Shown: piece by piece, positions 1-9,550 of the stretch
Position numbering within the stretch: the first letter of the stretch is position 1
How the letters are laid out: every line of letters begins with the position of its first letter
NCBI GenBank assembly: GCA_024998595.1
Contig: JACOEK010000003.1
Coordinates: 372,001-436,000, forward strand
Reading direction: 5' to 3'
Length of the DNA: 64,000 nucleotides
Source: Nitrospira sp.
Lineage (GTDB): Bacteria; Nitrospirota; Nitrospiria; Nitrospirales; Nitrospiraceae
Notes under the pieces: generated by a model
The model's database searches: none
What the model saw: the letters and a program-made list of their open reading frames with translations, nothing else
Told to the model about the DNA's origin: nothing
Made by a program: the position numbers and the translations under genes

Positions 1-275
1 TGGGCGTCTATCCTCCGGGAACCGTCGTGTCCTTGTCCGATGGTTCGTTCGGCCTCGTCCTGAACATCAACTTCAAAAATCGCATGAAGCCTCTGGTGTT
101 GATTTACCATCCCACTCCGGGCCACGAACCCCACACCGTCGATCTCCTGCAAGACCCGGCTCTCACCATTCTCCGTGCCGTGCCTCGCGAGGAGCTGCCC
201 CGCCCGATCGTCGACTTCTTCCGGCTCAAACGGTGGACGGGTTATTTCATCCAATCCACCATGCGTACGGCATAA
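1..275 (+). CDS. C-terminal end of an HD/HD-GYP-type signalling protein (partial)
   Basis: An open frame enters from the left edge and stops at 275. The first visible residues, GVYPPGTVVSLSDGSFGLV, are the kind of tail that follows the last helices of HD and HD-GYP phosphodiesterase domains, where a short beta segment of the form YP-G-x-V-L-DG-G-V occurs. About 90 residues are visible, and none of the catalytic HD or GYP motifs lie inside the window. The protein is therefore probably a c-di-GMP or HD-domain signalling protein, but the assignment rests on this tail only. The next gene starts 66 bp downstream on the same strand. Confidence 0.55.
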   Translation, partial: GVYPPGTVVSLSDGSFGLVLNINFKNRMKPLVLIYHPTPGHEPHTVDLLQDPALTILRAVPREELPRPIVDFFRLKRWTGYFIQSTMRTA

Positions 276-341
276 GGCGGCGCGCTACAGATCTGCTCAG
301 ATCACTGGCAGCGGCGCGGTGCAGTATGGTATCTCCCAAGC

Positions 342-2534
342 ATGGCTCTCCCCCGTGTGCTCCTCATCATTCCCCCGCTGACGCAATTAAACACGCCCTA
401 TCCCGCGACCGCCTATCTCGCAGGCTTCTTGCGGTCCCGGGGGTATGAGGCGGAGCAGGCCGATCTTGGCCTCGACATGATTCTGCGTCTCTTCTCACGG
501 GCCGGACTACAGGAAGCGTTTCGTCGCATCAAGGCACATAGGAGGCCTTGGCGCGGAGAGGTGCAGCAATTCCTGGCGCTCGAAGACAGTTACCTCGCAA
601 CCATCGAACCGGTCATCGCCTTCCTGCAAGGGAAGGACCCTATGCTGGCCCCGCATCTCGCCCGCCCGGGATTTCTTCCCGAGGGCCCACGCTTTGCCGC
701 CGACGGGCGACCGGGACCAGGACCGTTCGTCACTTCCCCGACCGACAATGCCCGACACCGCGCCACGCTATATATCGAGGATCTGACGGATCTGCTCCAC
801 GAAACGATTGCGCCGCACCTGTCCCTGAACCGGTATGCCGAACAGATCATGCAGGCGACCTCCTCCTTCGACCGGATTGAAAAGGCTTTGGCTGCCCCCC
901 TCAGCTTCACCGACGAACTTCTCCTCCAGGCCCTCGAGCCTCACCTCCTCCGCAGCTCGCCCGATGTCGTGGGTCTCACTGTGCCTTTTCCAGGCAATCT
1001 ATTCGGCGCCTTGCGCATAGCTCAAGCGATCAAAGCGCGGCGCCCAGCTACGGCCGTTGTCCTTGGCGGTGGGTATGTGAACACCGAACTTCGGCGCTTG
1101 AAGGATACGCGGCTCTTCCAATACGCGGACTACGTCACGCTCGATGACGGTGAACGCCCTTTTCTTTGCCTGCTCGACTTCCTGGCGGGGGGACGGTCTC
1201 AAACCATGCTCTGCCGGACCTTTGTGCTGGCCGACCGGCAGGTTCTCTTCCGAGACGGGAGTACCGAGCCGGACATACCTATGCACGAACTCGGCACCCC
1301 GACCTACAATGGACTTCCGCTGGGCCGTTACCTCTCGATCCTGGACAGCCTTAACCCGATGCACCGGCTTTGGTCGGAAGGCCATTGGAACAAACTGACC
1401 GTCGCCCACGGCTGCTATTGGAAACAATGCACGTTCTGCGATGTCGGGCTGAGTTACATTGCGCGCTATGAAATGACGCCGACCGATGTCTTGATGAGGC
1501 AGATTGACGCCCTCATCCGTGAGACCGGCCAGCGCGGGTTTCACTTCGTCGATGAGGCCGCCCCGCCTGCCGCGTTAAAAGCGCTTGCGCTTCGCTTGCT
1601 GGAGACAGACCAGACCATTTCCTGGTGGGGAAATATTCGCTTCGAAGAAGCCTTTTCACCGGATCTGGCAAGACTCCTGGCAGCCTCCGGCTGCATAGCC
1701 CTCACGGCAGGACTCGAAGCGGCATCGGACCGTTTGCTCAGGCAGATGAAAAAGGGGATCACCGTAGACCAAACCGCCCGAGTGGCCGCGGCGTTCCGCC
1801 ATGCCGGCATCCTGGTTCATGCCTACCTCATGTACGGACTCCCTGGTGAGACCATCGCCGACACGGTGGATTCTCTGGAACGCGTGCGGCAATTGTTTGC
1901 GAACAATCTGTTGCAGTCGGCCTTCTGGCACCGCTTCACCGTCACCGCTCACAGTCCGGTGGGACTCAATCCCGCCACGGAAGGCATCACCATCCTCGGT
2001 CCTGCCTTCGAAGGGTTTGCTGAAAACGATCTGCATCATGCCGACCCCGATGCTTCCTGCCCGCCCTGGCTCGGCGAAGGCCTCCGCACGGCCATCCTCA
2101 ACTACATTGAGCAGGCAGGACTGACCGTGCCGGTTCAACGCTGGTTTCCGCAAACCGTGCCCCCCTCTCGCGTGGCAAAAGGCTGGCTGACACGGGCGCT
2201 GGCCGACACCGTCCCTGAACCGCTGACAGCCGAGCGGCGATGCGTCTGGATCGGTGGGCGGCCGGTAGTGGCGGCCGAAGGTACCCTGCGCACCAAGATC
2301 ATTCTGCCGACCCGCATGGAAGATTTTTCGATCAGCGTCACCTCGAATCAAGTCGAATGGCTGATCGACCTGCTGCAGAACGCTACGCCCTCATCGCACC
2401 GGGCCGACCGGGACTATCCACGGTTGGCCGAGGCGCGCGAACGCTTCCCCCGCACCGGCGCGCAGGGATTCGACCGATTTGCTAAAACCGCGGCCTGGCA
2501 CAACGCTCGCCAAGCGGGACTGCTTCTAGTCTGA
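342..2534 (+). CDS. B12-binding domain radical SAM protein
   Basis: A 730-residue protein. The N-terminus (about residues 1-50, RVLLIIPPLTQLNTPYP) and residues 200-290 look like a cobalamin-binding Rossmann domain. A radical SAM core follows, with the cluster motif HGCYWKQCTFCD (Cys358, Cys363, Cys366; CX4CX2C spacing as in other proteins carrying a GCYWGKCTFCD-type motif) and a later GLPGET segment. Such enzymes use a 4Fe-4S cluster, SAM and often cobalamin to methylate or rearrange unactivated carbon. The substrate cannot be told from sequence. The C-terminal 150 residues match nothing I recognise. The ATG at 342 is taken as the start, although no strong Shine-Dalgarno site precedes it. Confidence 0.85.
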   Translation: MALPRVLLIIPPLTQLNTPYPATAYLAGFLRSRGYEAEQADLGLDMILRLFSRAGLQEAFRRIKAHRRPWRGEVQQFLALEDSYLATIEPVIAFLQGKDPMLAPHLARPGFLPEGPRFAADGRPGPGPFVTSPTDNARHRATLYIEDLTDLLHETIAPHLSLNRYAEQIMQATSSFDRIEKALAAPLSFTDELLLQALEPHLLRSSPDVVGLTVPFPGNLFGALRIAQAIKARRPATAVVLGGGYVNTELRRLKDTRLFQYADYVTLDDGERPFLCLLDFLAGGRSQTMLCRTFVLADRQVLFRDGSTEPDIPMHELGTPTYNGLPLGRYLSILDSLNPMHRLWSEGHWNKLTVAHGCYWKQCTFCDVGLSYIARYEMTPTDVLMRQIDALIRETGQRGFHFVDEAAPPAALKALALRLLETDQTISWWGNIRFEEAFSPDLARLLAASGCIALTAGLEAASDRLLRQMKKGITVDQTARVAAAFRHAGILVHAYLMYGLPGETIADTVDSLERVRQLFANNLLQSAFWHRFTVTAHSPVGLNPATEGITILGPAFEGFAENDLHHADPDASCPPWLGEGLRTAILNYIEQAGLTVPVQRWFPQTVPPSRVAKGWLTRALADTVPEPLTAERRCVWIGGRPVVAAEGTLRTKIILPTRMEDFSISVTSNQVEWLIDLLQNATPSSHRADRDYPRLAEARERFPRTGAQGFDRFAKTAAWHNARQAGLLLV

Positions 2535-2748
2535 CTCTAACCGGCTCCATTCGCGACGCCCTTTCTGTCCAATTTATCAAGATGAACGGTGTTAATGCCG
2601 ACCAGCTCATCACTACGCCATCATGGGATCGGGTGGCTGACGGCGACCGGGATCATTTTCTTCGCGAGAACACAACGGGACACAAGCCACCAAACCGACT
2701 CCCCTTTGTGCTGATCTCCCGATGTGCACTACTAGGGACCAATACGAC

Positions 2749-2780
2749 AAGAGGAGTCGGCCAACCGGCCGACTCCTCTT
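2749..2780 (-). terminator. Perfect 14-bp hairpin downstream of the peroxiredoxin gene
   Basis: Two perfectly complementary 14-base arms (AAGAGGAGTCGGCC and its complement) flank a 4-base loop. The hairpin lies 33 bp past the stop codon of the minus-strand peroxiredoxin gene, where a Rho-independent terminator would sit. The U-tract after the stem is short, and the gene to the left runs toward the hairpin, so it could act bidirectionally. Confidence 0.7.
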
Positions 2781-2813
2781 GGTGAGCCTGCACTCTCTCG
2801 GTGTCTGCTGCCG

Positions 2814-3449
2814 CTACTTATTGGGCTGCGGCGTCAGACGCAGATAGGGCTTCACTGCCTTGAACCCCTTCGGGAACAAGGTTTTGGCTTCGGCATCATT
2901 CACCGCCGGGGTAATGATGCAATCCTGACCATCCTTCCAGTTCACCGGCGTCGCCACTTTATATTTGGCGGTCAATTGCAGAGAATCCACCACCCGCAGC
3001 AACTCGTCGAAATTTCTTCCGCACGACGCCGGATAGGTGAGCATCAGCTTGATCTTCTTATCAGGTCCGATCACAAACACCGAGCGCACTGTCATGCTGT
3101 CCAGCGAGTTCGGGTGGATCATGTCGTACAAGTTGGCGACCTTCTTCTCGGGATCTGCAATGATGGGATAGGTCACCGTGCAGTTCTGGGTCTCATTGAT
3201 GTCTTTCATCCAGCCGCGATGCGAATCCAGCGGATCGACACTGATGGCGAGGATTTTCACGCCCCGCTTGTCGAATTCACCCTTGATTCTGGCCATGTAG
3301 CCTAATTCCGTCGTGCACACCGGGGTATAGTCTTTCGGATGTGAGAACAAGATCCCCCACCCGTTTCCGAGCCACTCATGGAAATTAACCGTCCCGTCGG
3401 TCGTTTCCGCTGTAAAATTAGGGGCCTCGTCGCCCAATCGTAATCCCAT
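2814..3449 (-). CDS. 1-Cys (Prx6-type) peroxiredoxin
   Basis: A 211-residue thiol peroxidase of the Prx6 class, which reduces H2O2 and organic peroxides in the cytoplasm. The peroxidatic cysteine is Cys45 in PKDYTPVCTTELG. The C-terminal Prx6 arm is present (residues 130-211, with PASCGRNFDELLR), and no typical resolving VCP motif is seen. The open frame extends 37 codons further upstream, but the ATG at 3449 is preceded by AAGGAGGG at good spacing and begins the conserved MGLRLGDEAPNF sequence, so it is chosen. A strong hairpin terminator follows the gene. It is divergent from the pentapeptide gene and probably has its own promoter in the 3450-3650 interval. Confidence 0.93.
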   Translation of the reverse strand: MGLRLGDEAPNFTAETTDGTVNFHEWLGNGWGILFSHPKDYTPVCTTELGYMARIKGEFDKRGVKILAISVDPLDSHRGWMKDINETQNCTVTYPIIADPEKKVANLYDMIHPNSLDSMTVRSVFVIGPDKKIKLMLTYPASCGRNFDELLRVVDSLQLTAKYKVATPVNWKDGQDCIITPAVNDAEAKTLFPKGFKAVKPYLRLTPQPNK

Positions 3450-3650
3450 GATTTCCCTCCTTGAATATCCGGTCGAACGTGGTGAAATACCTGCACATGA
3501 GAACCGACAATCGGGTAAGAGTACCGTTTCTGAACGGCGTGGCGCAAGCAGGAAGGGCACCGGTACGGATCGCTGTCATGGAAAAATCGCCCGTCCCTCA
3601 AGTTTCCGCTGCTGCATCCGATAAGAGACACAGGTGCCAAAGGAGTTCGC

Positions 3651-4019
3651 ATGGACAACATGAAACCACCTGCGACCGGACTCAGGATCGCCAACGATCC
3701 CATGTACCGCTTACTCCGCGAGGGGTGCATCAAGGAATTCAATGTCAAGCGAGCGGCAGGCGAACCGGTAGACCTCACGCGCTGCGACCTGCGCGGGCTG
3801 GATTTGCGCGGACTGGAAGTCGATGGCCTGGATTTCAGCGAATGTTATTTCCGGCAAGCGGATCTTCGAGGCATCGATTTCCGCAAGGCCAAGCTGGAAG
3901 GCGCCAGTATCAATGCCGCCAAAATCTCCGGGGTCTATTTCCCAATCGAATTAACCGCCAGTGAGATCGAACTGTCGCTCCTGCACGGCACGCGGATGCG
4001 GTACCAGCCCAAGGCCTAG
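3651..4019 (+). CDS. Pentapeptide repeat protein
   Basis: 122 residues. From residue about 42 to 95 the chain has A(D/N)LxG-type pentapeptides (LTRCDLRGLDLRGLEVDGLDF, FRQADLRGIDF, RKAKLEGASINAAKI), which should fold as a short right-handed quadrilateral beta-helix. The N-terminal part (YRLLREGCIKEFNVKRAAGEPVDL) is a feature of small bacterial pentapeptide proteins of unknown role. The start is supported by AAAGGAG 6 bp upstream of the ATG. The gene is convergent with the DUF748 gene and divergent from the peroxiredoxin. A specific function, such as gyrase protection, cannot be inferred. Confidence 0.85.
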   Translation: MDNMKPPATGLRIANDPMYRLLREGCIKEFNVKRAAGEPVDLTRCDLRGLDLRGLEVDGLDFSECYFRQADLRGIDFRKAKLEGASINAAKISGVYFPIELTASEIELSLLHGTRMRYQPKA

Positions 4020-4034
4020 CCTTCGATAGACCGG

Positions 4035-6977
4035 TCAGTTCCCCGTCAAATTCAAGTGAACCCGAATCTGCTGCTGCTCGGATGCCGCCAGTTCGGACTC
4101 GACCAGAAATACCCGCTCATCAGGTAAGTGACCCTGCTCGATCAGATGTTCACGGATGGCTTTCGCGCGCTCTTGCGCCAGTGCCCGCAGTTCAGAATCC
4201 TCCACCGTCATCGCCGGGAATAGCTGCTGCCGGAGTTCCTCGGCTGTCAATACGCGCTCAACGGCTTTCCCGCCCGGAAGGTCTTCCCGCTTCATCGGCT
4301 GCTTGCCCAACTTCTCCGCATACAGGTCACCGAGCAGTTCGAATTCACGCGAGGGAGAGGGCACCGCCTGCAGGTTCTTCGTCCCCCCCTGGGTAAATCG
4401 CCGTTGAACCTGGGCCGCAATTTTTTGCAACGCGAGAGCCTGGCGATCCCGTGCCGGGTCGGCAACTCCGGCCACGTCCACTCGTAGCGCCGGTCGTTCC
4501 TGCAATGCCTTGGCAATAGACTCCAGCTTCCGTTGCTCTGCAGTCTCAAGGACCTCGCTTCCCGCCTGAAATTCCACAAATTGCAATTCTTCCCCGCCGC
4601 CGCCAACGAGTCCACCCAGAGCCGAAAATGGAGAGGTGGCCACCTTGGTCAACAGATTCACGAGGGCATTCAGGACCACCCGGCCGTATCGAAAATCCGG
4701 TTCGTTGAGATCCCCTCGCACCGGCATATCGATGTCGATCCGGCCCCGTCGGTCCTTCAACAAACCCACGGCCAGACGAACCGGCAGAGTGGTTGCATCC
4801 GGGCTGTCGGTCTTGTCTCCAAACGTCAACTGATCGACCAGCAGCTTATTCTCCCCGATCAATTGCTTCTTGGAGATCTGATAGGTGAGATCCAGCGATA
4901 GTTTTCCCTTGGTGATCGGAAAGCCGACGAACTTGCCCGCATAGGGCGATACCGGCGTCAAATCCACCCCTTGGAACAAAAACGTCAGATGTGTAAAGGC
5001 GTCCTCGCTCAGCGGATTGATCTGGCCCTTGATCTTGAGCGGCGCCACCTCGTCCACCTTACCCGTCAAGGCCACCTCGGCCTTGGCCATCTGCCGGGAG
5101 GACAGGCCCTTGATCGTGCCGGTAAGATCGGTGATTCCGGTCGTAACGGTCGGGACGATCGATTCATCGACGAACGTGGCGGACATGTTCGTTAACCGGA
5201 CGACGGCGATCTCAACGGGCGTAGGGGCCGTGGGCTTCTTGGGCGCATCCGATTCCACCGGTTTCGATGCGGGTGCCTGCGTGGCATCAGGAGAACGGAG
5301 CACGCGCGAAAGATTGGTGGTCCCGTCTTTGTCGGTGACCAAACGCACTGCCGGATCCCGTAACGCAATCTCTCCAATCTTGACCGTGGTCGGCGCCACG
5401 TCCAGCGCCATCTTACTCAGGCTGAGGGCTGCCCATCCAAGAAACTCCTTCGCCGAGACCCGGTCGGCCAGGTGAAGATTGGTGAGTCCTGCCTGACCTC
5501 GGTACTGTACCATTGGCTCCGCTTCGGGGCGACTTCGATAGACGAGTTCTCCATCCAAAGCCAATTCGCCATCCCTGATTTCAAGCTGTACCATCCGATC
5601 CAGATAGGGTTGAAACGGCCGGAGTCCGACATGATCCAGTTTGAGCGAGAGCGCAGCTTGAAGGGAATCGAGACGCAGCGTGCCCCGGCTCTCAACTGTG
5701 CCTTGTTGATTGAGCCGAAAACCAGCCGTCACCGGAAGTGTCCCCTTAAACGGCACCTGCAAGTCGTTCAAGGTCACGTGGAGGTCATCGATGACCAGTT
5801 CGACCGGCGTCGCAAGACTTCTGTCCTCAAACTCCACCTGAGTGTTTGCGACCGCAACCGTCTGGACGTCCACCTTCCAGGGTGGTCCTGGGTCCGGAGC
5901 AGGGGGCTCCGGCTGCATCGAGACCTCCGAAGGTGCGGCAACCGGTGCAAAGAGCGGCGTAAAATTGACCACGCCATCCCGTCCAAGCCAGGCGCGAATC
6001 TCCGCTCCGGTCAAGGCCGCGGTGCCGATTCCCAGCTGCCGTTTCGACAGGTCCATGGTGATGCCATCAATCCCGAAAGACGGCACCGTCAGCACCGGGT
6101 CAGGACTCCCCGCTTCCGACAGCCGGAAATCCGCTAATTGAATCTTGCCCTCTGTAATCCGCAGATTGACCGGGGTGAGATGCGTGTCGAAGTGATACTG
6201 GGCATCGGCCGACAGTATCCCGCGCTGGATGTCGAACCGGAAGCGGTCACGAAGGCTCGGCCAGAACGTATTCAGGTCGACATGCGACAAGGAGACATGC
6301 CCGTCCGATTCGAGGGGATCGAGGTGCAATGTGCCCTCCCAGGCCAACACTTCCCCCTCCCCGAACTCCGCCGTGAACGCGTAGGCATTTTCACCGCCTC
6401 GCCGGCTGCTGAAGTTTCGGACGGAAATTTCAATCGGCACCACATCGATAGTGACTGGCCTTTTTTTTGAATCGTCCCGATATTCGATCACGCCACGCTG
6501 GATGCTCAACAATCGAATGTCCACGGACGGCATCGAGGCCTTGTCGGATTTTTCCGCCGGCGGGAGCTCGGGCCGCTCCGCTCCTTCAGGAGCGCGAGGT
6601 ACCAGGCCAAGAAGATTGAGCTTCCCGTCCGCCTGCAAATGCACGAGTCCAAACGGGAGCGTCAGACGGATCTCGTCGAACAGATATGATGAACGGACCA
6701 GCGAGGTCGCTTCAAAATTCAGAAACAGTTCCTGAAACCCGAGCATGGGCGTGTGGTCCGGCTCCTGTATCTCAAACCCGATGAGCTCCACGGAGAAGGT
6801 AAACGGATTGAGCCGGATAGCTTCAAGCAGGACGGGATGTCTCAAACGTTCAGACAAGGCCGGAATGCCGTAGGTTTTCACCGCATAAGGAACGACGAGA
6901 AAACCTAATAGCGCATAGAACGCCAACAGGCCACCGACTATGGGGAGGAGAATGCGATACCTGGAAAGGAAAGTCAT
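4035..6977 (-). CDS. DUF748 (AsmA-like) envelope protein
   Basis: About 980 residues. A single N-terminal membrane helix (ILLPIVGGLLAFYALLGFLVVPYAV) is followed by a long beta-rich region with the repeated pattern of DUF748/AsmA-like proteins (for example FPITKGKLSLDLTYQISKKQL). The end is rich in Arg, Glu and Ala helices (AQERAKAIREHLIEQGHL). Proteins of this superfamily bridge the inner and outer membranes and are linked to lipid transport and envelope integrity. That role is inferred from the family, not seen here. The frame is open 14 codons further with a TTG start, but the ATG at 6977 places the signal anchor at the extreme N-terminus. The gene is convergent with the pentapeptide gene. 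Confidence 0.85.
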   Translation of the reverse strand: MTFLSRYRILLPIVGGLLAFYALLGFLVVPYAVKTYGIPALSERLRHPVLLEAIRLNPFTFSVELIGFEIQEPDHTPMLGFQELFLNFEATSLVRSSYLFDEIRLTLPFGLVHLQADGKLNLLGLVPRAPEGAERPELPPAEKSDKASMPSVDIRLLSIQRGVIEYRDDSKKRPVTIDVVPIEISVRNFSSRRGGENAYAFTAEFGEGEVLAWEGTLHLDPLESDGHVSLSHVDLNTFWPSLRDRFRFDIQRGILSADAQYHFDTHLTPVNLRITEGKIQLADFRLSEAGSPDPVLTVPSFGIDGITMDLSKRQLGIGTAALTGAEIRAWLGRDGVVNFTPLFAPVAAPSEVSMQPEPPAPDPGPPWKVDVQTVAVANTQVEFEDRSLATPVELVIDDLHVTLNDLQVPFKGTLPVTAGFRLNQQGTVESRGTLRLDSLQAALSLKLDHVGLRPFQPYLDRMVQLEIRDGELALDGELVYRSRPEAEPMVQYRGQAGLTNLHLADRVSAKEFLGWAALSLSKMALDVAPTTVKIGEIALRDPAVRLVTDKDGTTNLSRVLRSPDATQAPASKPVESDAPKKPTAPTPVEIAVVRLTNMSATFVDESIVPTVTTGITDLTGTIKGLSSRQMAKAEVALTGKVDEVAPLKIKGQINPLSEDAFTHLTFLFQGVDLTPVSPYAGKFVGFPITKGKLSLDLTYQISKKQLIGENKLLVDQLTFGDKTDSPDATTLPVRLAVGLLKDRRGRIDIDMPVRGDLNEPDFRYGRVVLNALVNLLTKVATSPFSALGGLVGGGGEELQFVEFQAGSEVLETAEQRKLESIAKALQERPALRVDVAGVADPARDRQALALQKIAAQVQRRFTQGGTKNLQAVPSPSREFELLGDLYAEKLGKQPMKREDLPGGKAVERVLTAEELRQQLFPAMTVEDSELRALAQERAKAIREHLIEQGHLPDERVFLVESELAASEQQQIRVHLNLTGN

Positions 6978-7360
6978 GTCACGAACACATTGGAAGGTGG
7001 TGCGTCCGGCTGGAATCAAACCAGCGGGTGACTCAGAAACGATTGAGAGCGAAGGATAACTACTAAATTCGCCTAGAACAAGGAGAAAATGTCTCGTTGG
7101 CTACCCCTTCGTGGGATTAACGGAGACCGACAACAGGAAATCAGCGCTTAGGGATATCGGCAGTTGATGAAGATCGGTGTATCCGTGATGGTCAGATATG
7201 CGCGGAGCCGATAGCACGGTGATAGGCGACTGTAGAAGAAAGCCCCTGCTCCATGAGGAGAAACACACAATTTTTCAACATAGTTTCCGCAATGTCGATT
7301 TCAGAACCGGGCGACGACTAATAGGTGAAGGCCGGAAACTAAAACGGAAGGGGAAATCGT
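6978..7360. other. Intergenic region without a recognised gene
   Basis: This 383-bp region separates the divergent DUF748 and YciI-like genes, so it should hold promoters for both. No strong consensus promoter, RNA gene or conserved short frame was recognised. An AGGGGAAAT stretch just before 7361 is the ribosome binding site of the next gene. Confidence 0.4.
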
Positions 7361-7768
7361 ATGCGATTCTTAGTTCTCATGATCCCAGGGATATATCAGC
7401 CCAAAAGCGGCAAGAAGACCGATGCGCATTTCACGCCGGATGCGGAGATGATGGCGAAGATGGGCCGGTTCAACGAGGAACTCAAACGGGCCGGTGCGCT
7501 GCTCTCGCTGGACGGACTGCAGCCACTGACGGTGGGCGCGCGCGTGGCTTTTTCCGAAGGCACACCCACCGTTACCGACGGCCCGTCTGTCGAAGCCAAG
7601 GAAGTGGTCGGTGGCTATTGGATGCTGCAAGCCAACTCCAAGCAGCAGGTGGTCGATTGGATGAAGCGCTGCCCAGCGCAGGATGGCGACGTGATCGAGA
7701 TTCGGCAGGTCTTTGAGATGTCGGACTTTCCTGAAGACGTCCAGGCGGCGGCCCAAAGAAATACTTGA
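7361..7768 (+). CDS. YciI-like (DGPF/YCII domain) protein
   Basis: 135 residues. The chain begins MRFLVLMIPG and has the central segment VTDGPSVEAKEVVGGYWMLQANS, the DGPF-type signature of the YciI/YCII family, with its ferredoxin-like alpha/beta fold. Family members are small cytoplasmic proteins, often encoded with sigma-70-family ECF regulators or with glyoxalase-like proteins. The next gene here is VOC-like, which fits that habit. The active site and substrate are unknown. The start is supported by GGAAGGGGA upstream. Confidence 0.88.
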   Translation: MRFLVLMIPGIYQPKSGKKTDAHFTPDAEMMAKMGRFNEELKRAGALLSLDGLQPLTVGARVAFSEGTPTVTDGPSVEAKEVVGGYWMLQANSKQQVVDWMKRCPAQDGDVIEIRQVFEMSDFPEDVQAAAQRNT

Positions 7769-7857
7769 GTGAGAGAGACTGGCATAAGATTAGACAGGAG
7801 CGGCTATTCTCGGATGCCTTTGATTCACGTTGATCAAGAACCACAAAGGAGAGTGAT

Positions 7858-8352
7858 ATGACCAAGCCCGCAAAGAACACGATCTGCATTTGGTATGACC
7901 GGGATGCTGAGGAGGCGGCGCGGTTTTACGCCAAAACCTTTCCCGATTCATCCGTGAGCGCAGTCCACACGGCGCCGGGGGACTATCCTTCCGGCAAAAA
8001 AGGAGACGTGCTGACGGTGGAGTTTACCGTGATGGGAATACCCTGCCTCGGACTCAATGGCGGACCCGCCTTCAAGCATAACGAAGCATTTTCGTTTCAG
8101 GTCGCAACCACCGATCAAGCCGAAACGGACCGTTACTGGAACGCGATCGTCGGCAACGGCGGCGAAGAAAGTGAATGCGGCTGGTGTAAAGACAAGTGGG
8201 GCGTGTCATGGCAGATCACGCCGATGGTTTTGACGAACGCGGTCACCAATTCCGATCCCGCCGTGGCGAAGCGCGCCTTCGATGCGATGATGCAAATGGG
8301 AAAGATCGACGTCGCGGCAATCGAGGCAGCAGTTCGCGGTTCAAAAGTTTAG
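7858..8352 (+). CDS. VOC/PhnB-like superfamily protein
   Basis: 164 residues with the order typical of the PhnB / 3-demethylubiquinone methyltransferase-like (glyoxalase-fold) group: ICIWYDRDAEEAARFYAKTFPDS near the N-terminus, FTVMGIPCLGLNGGPAFKHNEAFSF in the middle, and ECGWCKDKWGVSWQI then AKRAFDAMMQMGKIDVAAIEAA at the end. The fold is a paired beta-alpha-beta-beta-beta module. Metal-dependent chemistry is possible but unproven. AAAGGAG sits 6 bp before the ATG. The gene lies 89 bp downstream of the YciI-like gene on the same strand and is probably co-transcribed. It is the last ordinary chromosomal gene before the integrated elements. Confidence 0.9.
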   Translation: MTKPAKNTICIWYDRDAEEAARFYAKTFPDSSVSAVHTAPGDYPSGKKGDVLTVEFTVMGIPCLGLNGGPAFKHNEAFSFQVATTDQAETDRYWNAIVGNGGEESECGWCKDKWGVSWQITPMVLTNAVTNSDPAVAKRAFDAMMQMGKIDVAAIEAAVRGSKV

Positions 8353-8737
8353 CGAGTGTAGTGACGAGGGTGGCTGGCGATGAGAAGCGCTTGTCGCATG
8401 GGACGGATGGGAAGGCAAGCCGGGTCACTTGCCTTCCCGGATGCGGTCACGACGATGGCGATACAGCGGGACAATTCTGCATCGGCAGGTCATGAGTGCA
8501 TAACGCCACCATAAATGAGAGCCGTCGTCATCGATACAAGGGAAATCCCTAATCACCGTGACTCGTTACCCTAGAGTTTCAAAAGCGGGAGAGGGGTATG
8601 CACGGAAGGGAGCGAGTGAGGAGTTGGTGTCCCGCTGGAGAAAGAAATCCAGAGGAAAGGACTTTATATCTGGATACCTTGTACGCTGCTACTCTTCAAA
8701 TTTTTGATCTGATTTGAGCGTTTACCTGCTGATTTTA

Positions 8738-8754
8738 TGGTGCGCCCGGCTGGA
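8738..8754. repeat. Degenerate att-like copy of the tRNA-Arg 3' end
   Basis: TGGTGCGCCCGGCTGGA matches the first 17 bases of the 47-bp att core at 24501-24547 with one mismatch. The preceding bases (GATTTTA) also resemble the GATTATA preceding the tRNA copy. The rest of the core is missing, replaced directly by the element-end sequence. This marks the oldest, leftmost boundary of the stacked integrations. Confidence 0.55.
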
Positions 8755-8764
8755 CCTTCCTTAC

Positions 8765-8833
8765 AGGTGGGACTAAGTAGGATCAGGTTAGACTGGCCAT
8801 CGGGAGTGAAACTGGGAGTAGCACTGGGAGTGG
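8765..8833. repeat. Element-end repeat with GGGAGT iterons, copy 1
   Basis: Begins with a GGTGGGACTAAGTAGGATCAG-like block and continues into three GGGAGT units spaced 11-12 bp apart. It is closely similar to 15493-15590 and more distantly to 11930-11985. Regularly spaced short repeats near an att core are typical of integrase arm-type binding sites. That role is an inference. Confidence 0.6.
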
Positions 8834-9159
8834 AATCCGAAGGATTTTCGTGCTGCGAATGCCCAGTCTCGGCAGGACGCGGGCCTTGAATGGTAACGAA
8901 AAAGTATGCCCCACAGGCATGAATCTCGGGCGTCCCATGCTCTGCAATGACGTACTGTATCACCTACACTAGCTAAATTTGAGAACGCAAGGATTTCAGT
9001 GGGCGGTTTGAGATTGGGCCTATCGTGCATCTCCACGATTGCTTCTGGAATTAATCTTTGTTGGTCATGGTGCCGCATCCGCGAGAAACGTCAGCAGGAC
9101 CGCCCCGCGGCCTTCGAAGACGATTCTCTTTCAGTGGTCGACGTGGGGGCGACCCGGCA

Positions 9160-9378
9160 TCAACGACCCCGATTTAAGGAGTTGGGTCCTCCGGTGGCGG
9201 AGGGCCTCACCGAGCTCCGCAGATCGTCCAGGTGCGCTTGCATTTCTGACAACACATGGTCGATTCGTTTGGCTGAACAGTGACGGAGCTGATGGAGGCC
9301 CCTCCCCGTCCAGATCCGAAGGGCGCTACGGGAAGGCGAATGTACGGTCAGCACATATGTCTGTGGTGTCGTCTTCAT
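9160..9378 (-). CDS. Small hypothetical protein
   Basis: 72 residues, beginning MKTTPQTYVLTVHSP and ending with an amphipathic helix (IDHVLSEMQAHLDDLRSS). I do not recognise the family. The start at 9378 is favoured over an ATG four codons upstream because GGAGG lies 5 bp before it. The gene runs in the same direction as the next three small genes, which together make up the left part of the older element. It may be a decayed or element-specific gene. Confidence 0.4.
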   Translation of the reverse strand: MKTTPQTYVLTVHSPSRSALRIWTGRGLHQLRHCSAKRIDHVLSEMQAHLDDLRSSVRPSATGGPNSLNRGR

Positions 9379-9550
9379 ATCATCCTCCATGAAAATGGTC
9401 GCCCGGATCGGTCTTCAGGGCATACTATGACCGAGACCGATCCGGGATGGGTTCGCCTCAAACGGCGCGAAACATGGCAAGCAAATCACGCATGACCAAC
9501 GTTGCGATCGAGCCGGTCACAGGAACGACCGTCTTGATAACGTCACATCG

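Larger units (their letters stand above)
8353..9159. other. Left junction of the integrated region; no intact gene
   Basis: About 800 bp without a convincing coding region. Frames here lack ribosome binding sites and recognisable motifs. The stretch holds a degenerate 17-bp copy of the tRNA-Arg 3' end (8738-8754) followed directly by an element-end repeat with three GGGAGT iterons. I read it as the chromosome/element boundary left by an old integration. Confidence 0.5.

Noticed and set aside
1541-1810. Minus-strand frames inside the radical SAM gene
   Set aside because: Shadow frames of a strongly supported gene.
8810-8833. Phased GGGAGT repeats as a CRISPR array
   Set aside because: The units are 6-8 bases with 11-12 bp spacing, far too short for CRISPR repeats and spacers, and no cas genes are present.
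8664-8963. Minus-strand frame rich in TPS and STPSATPSF repeats
   Set aside because: It is the reverse reading of the GGGAGT iterons and element end, and has no start signal or family.
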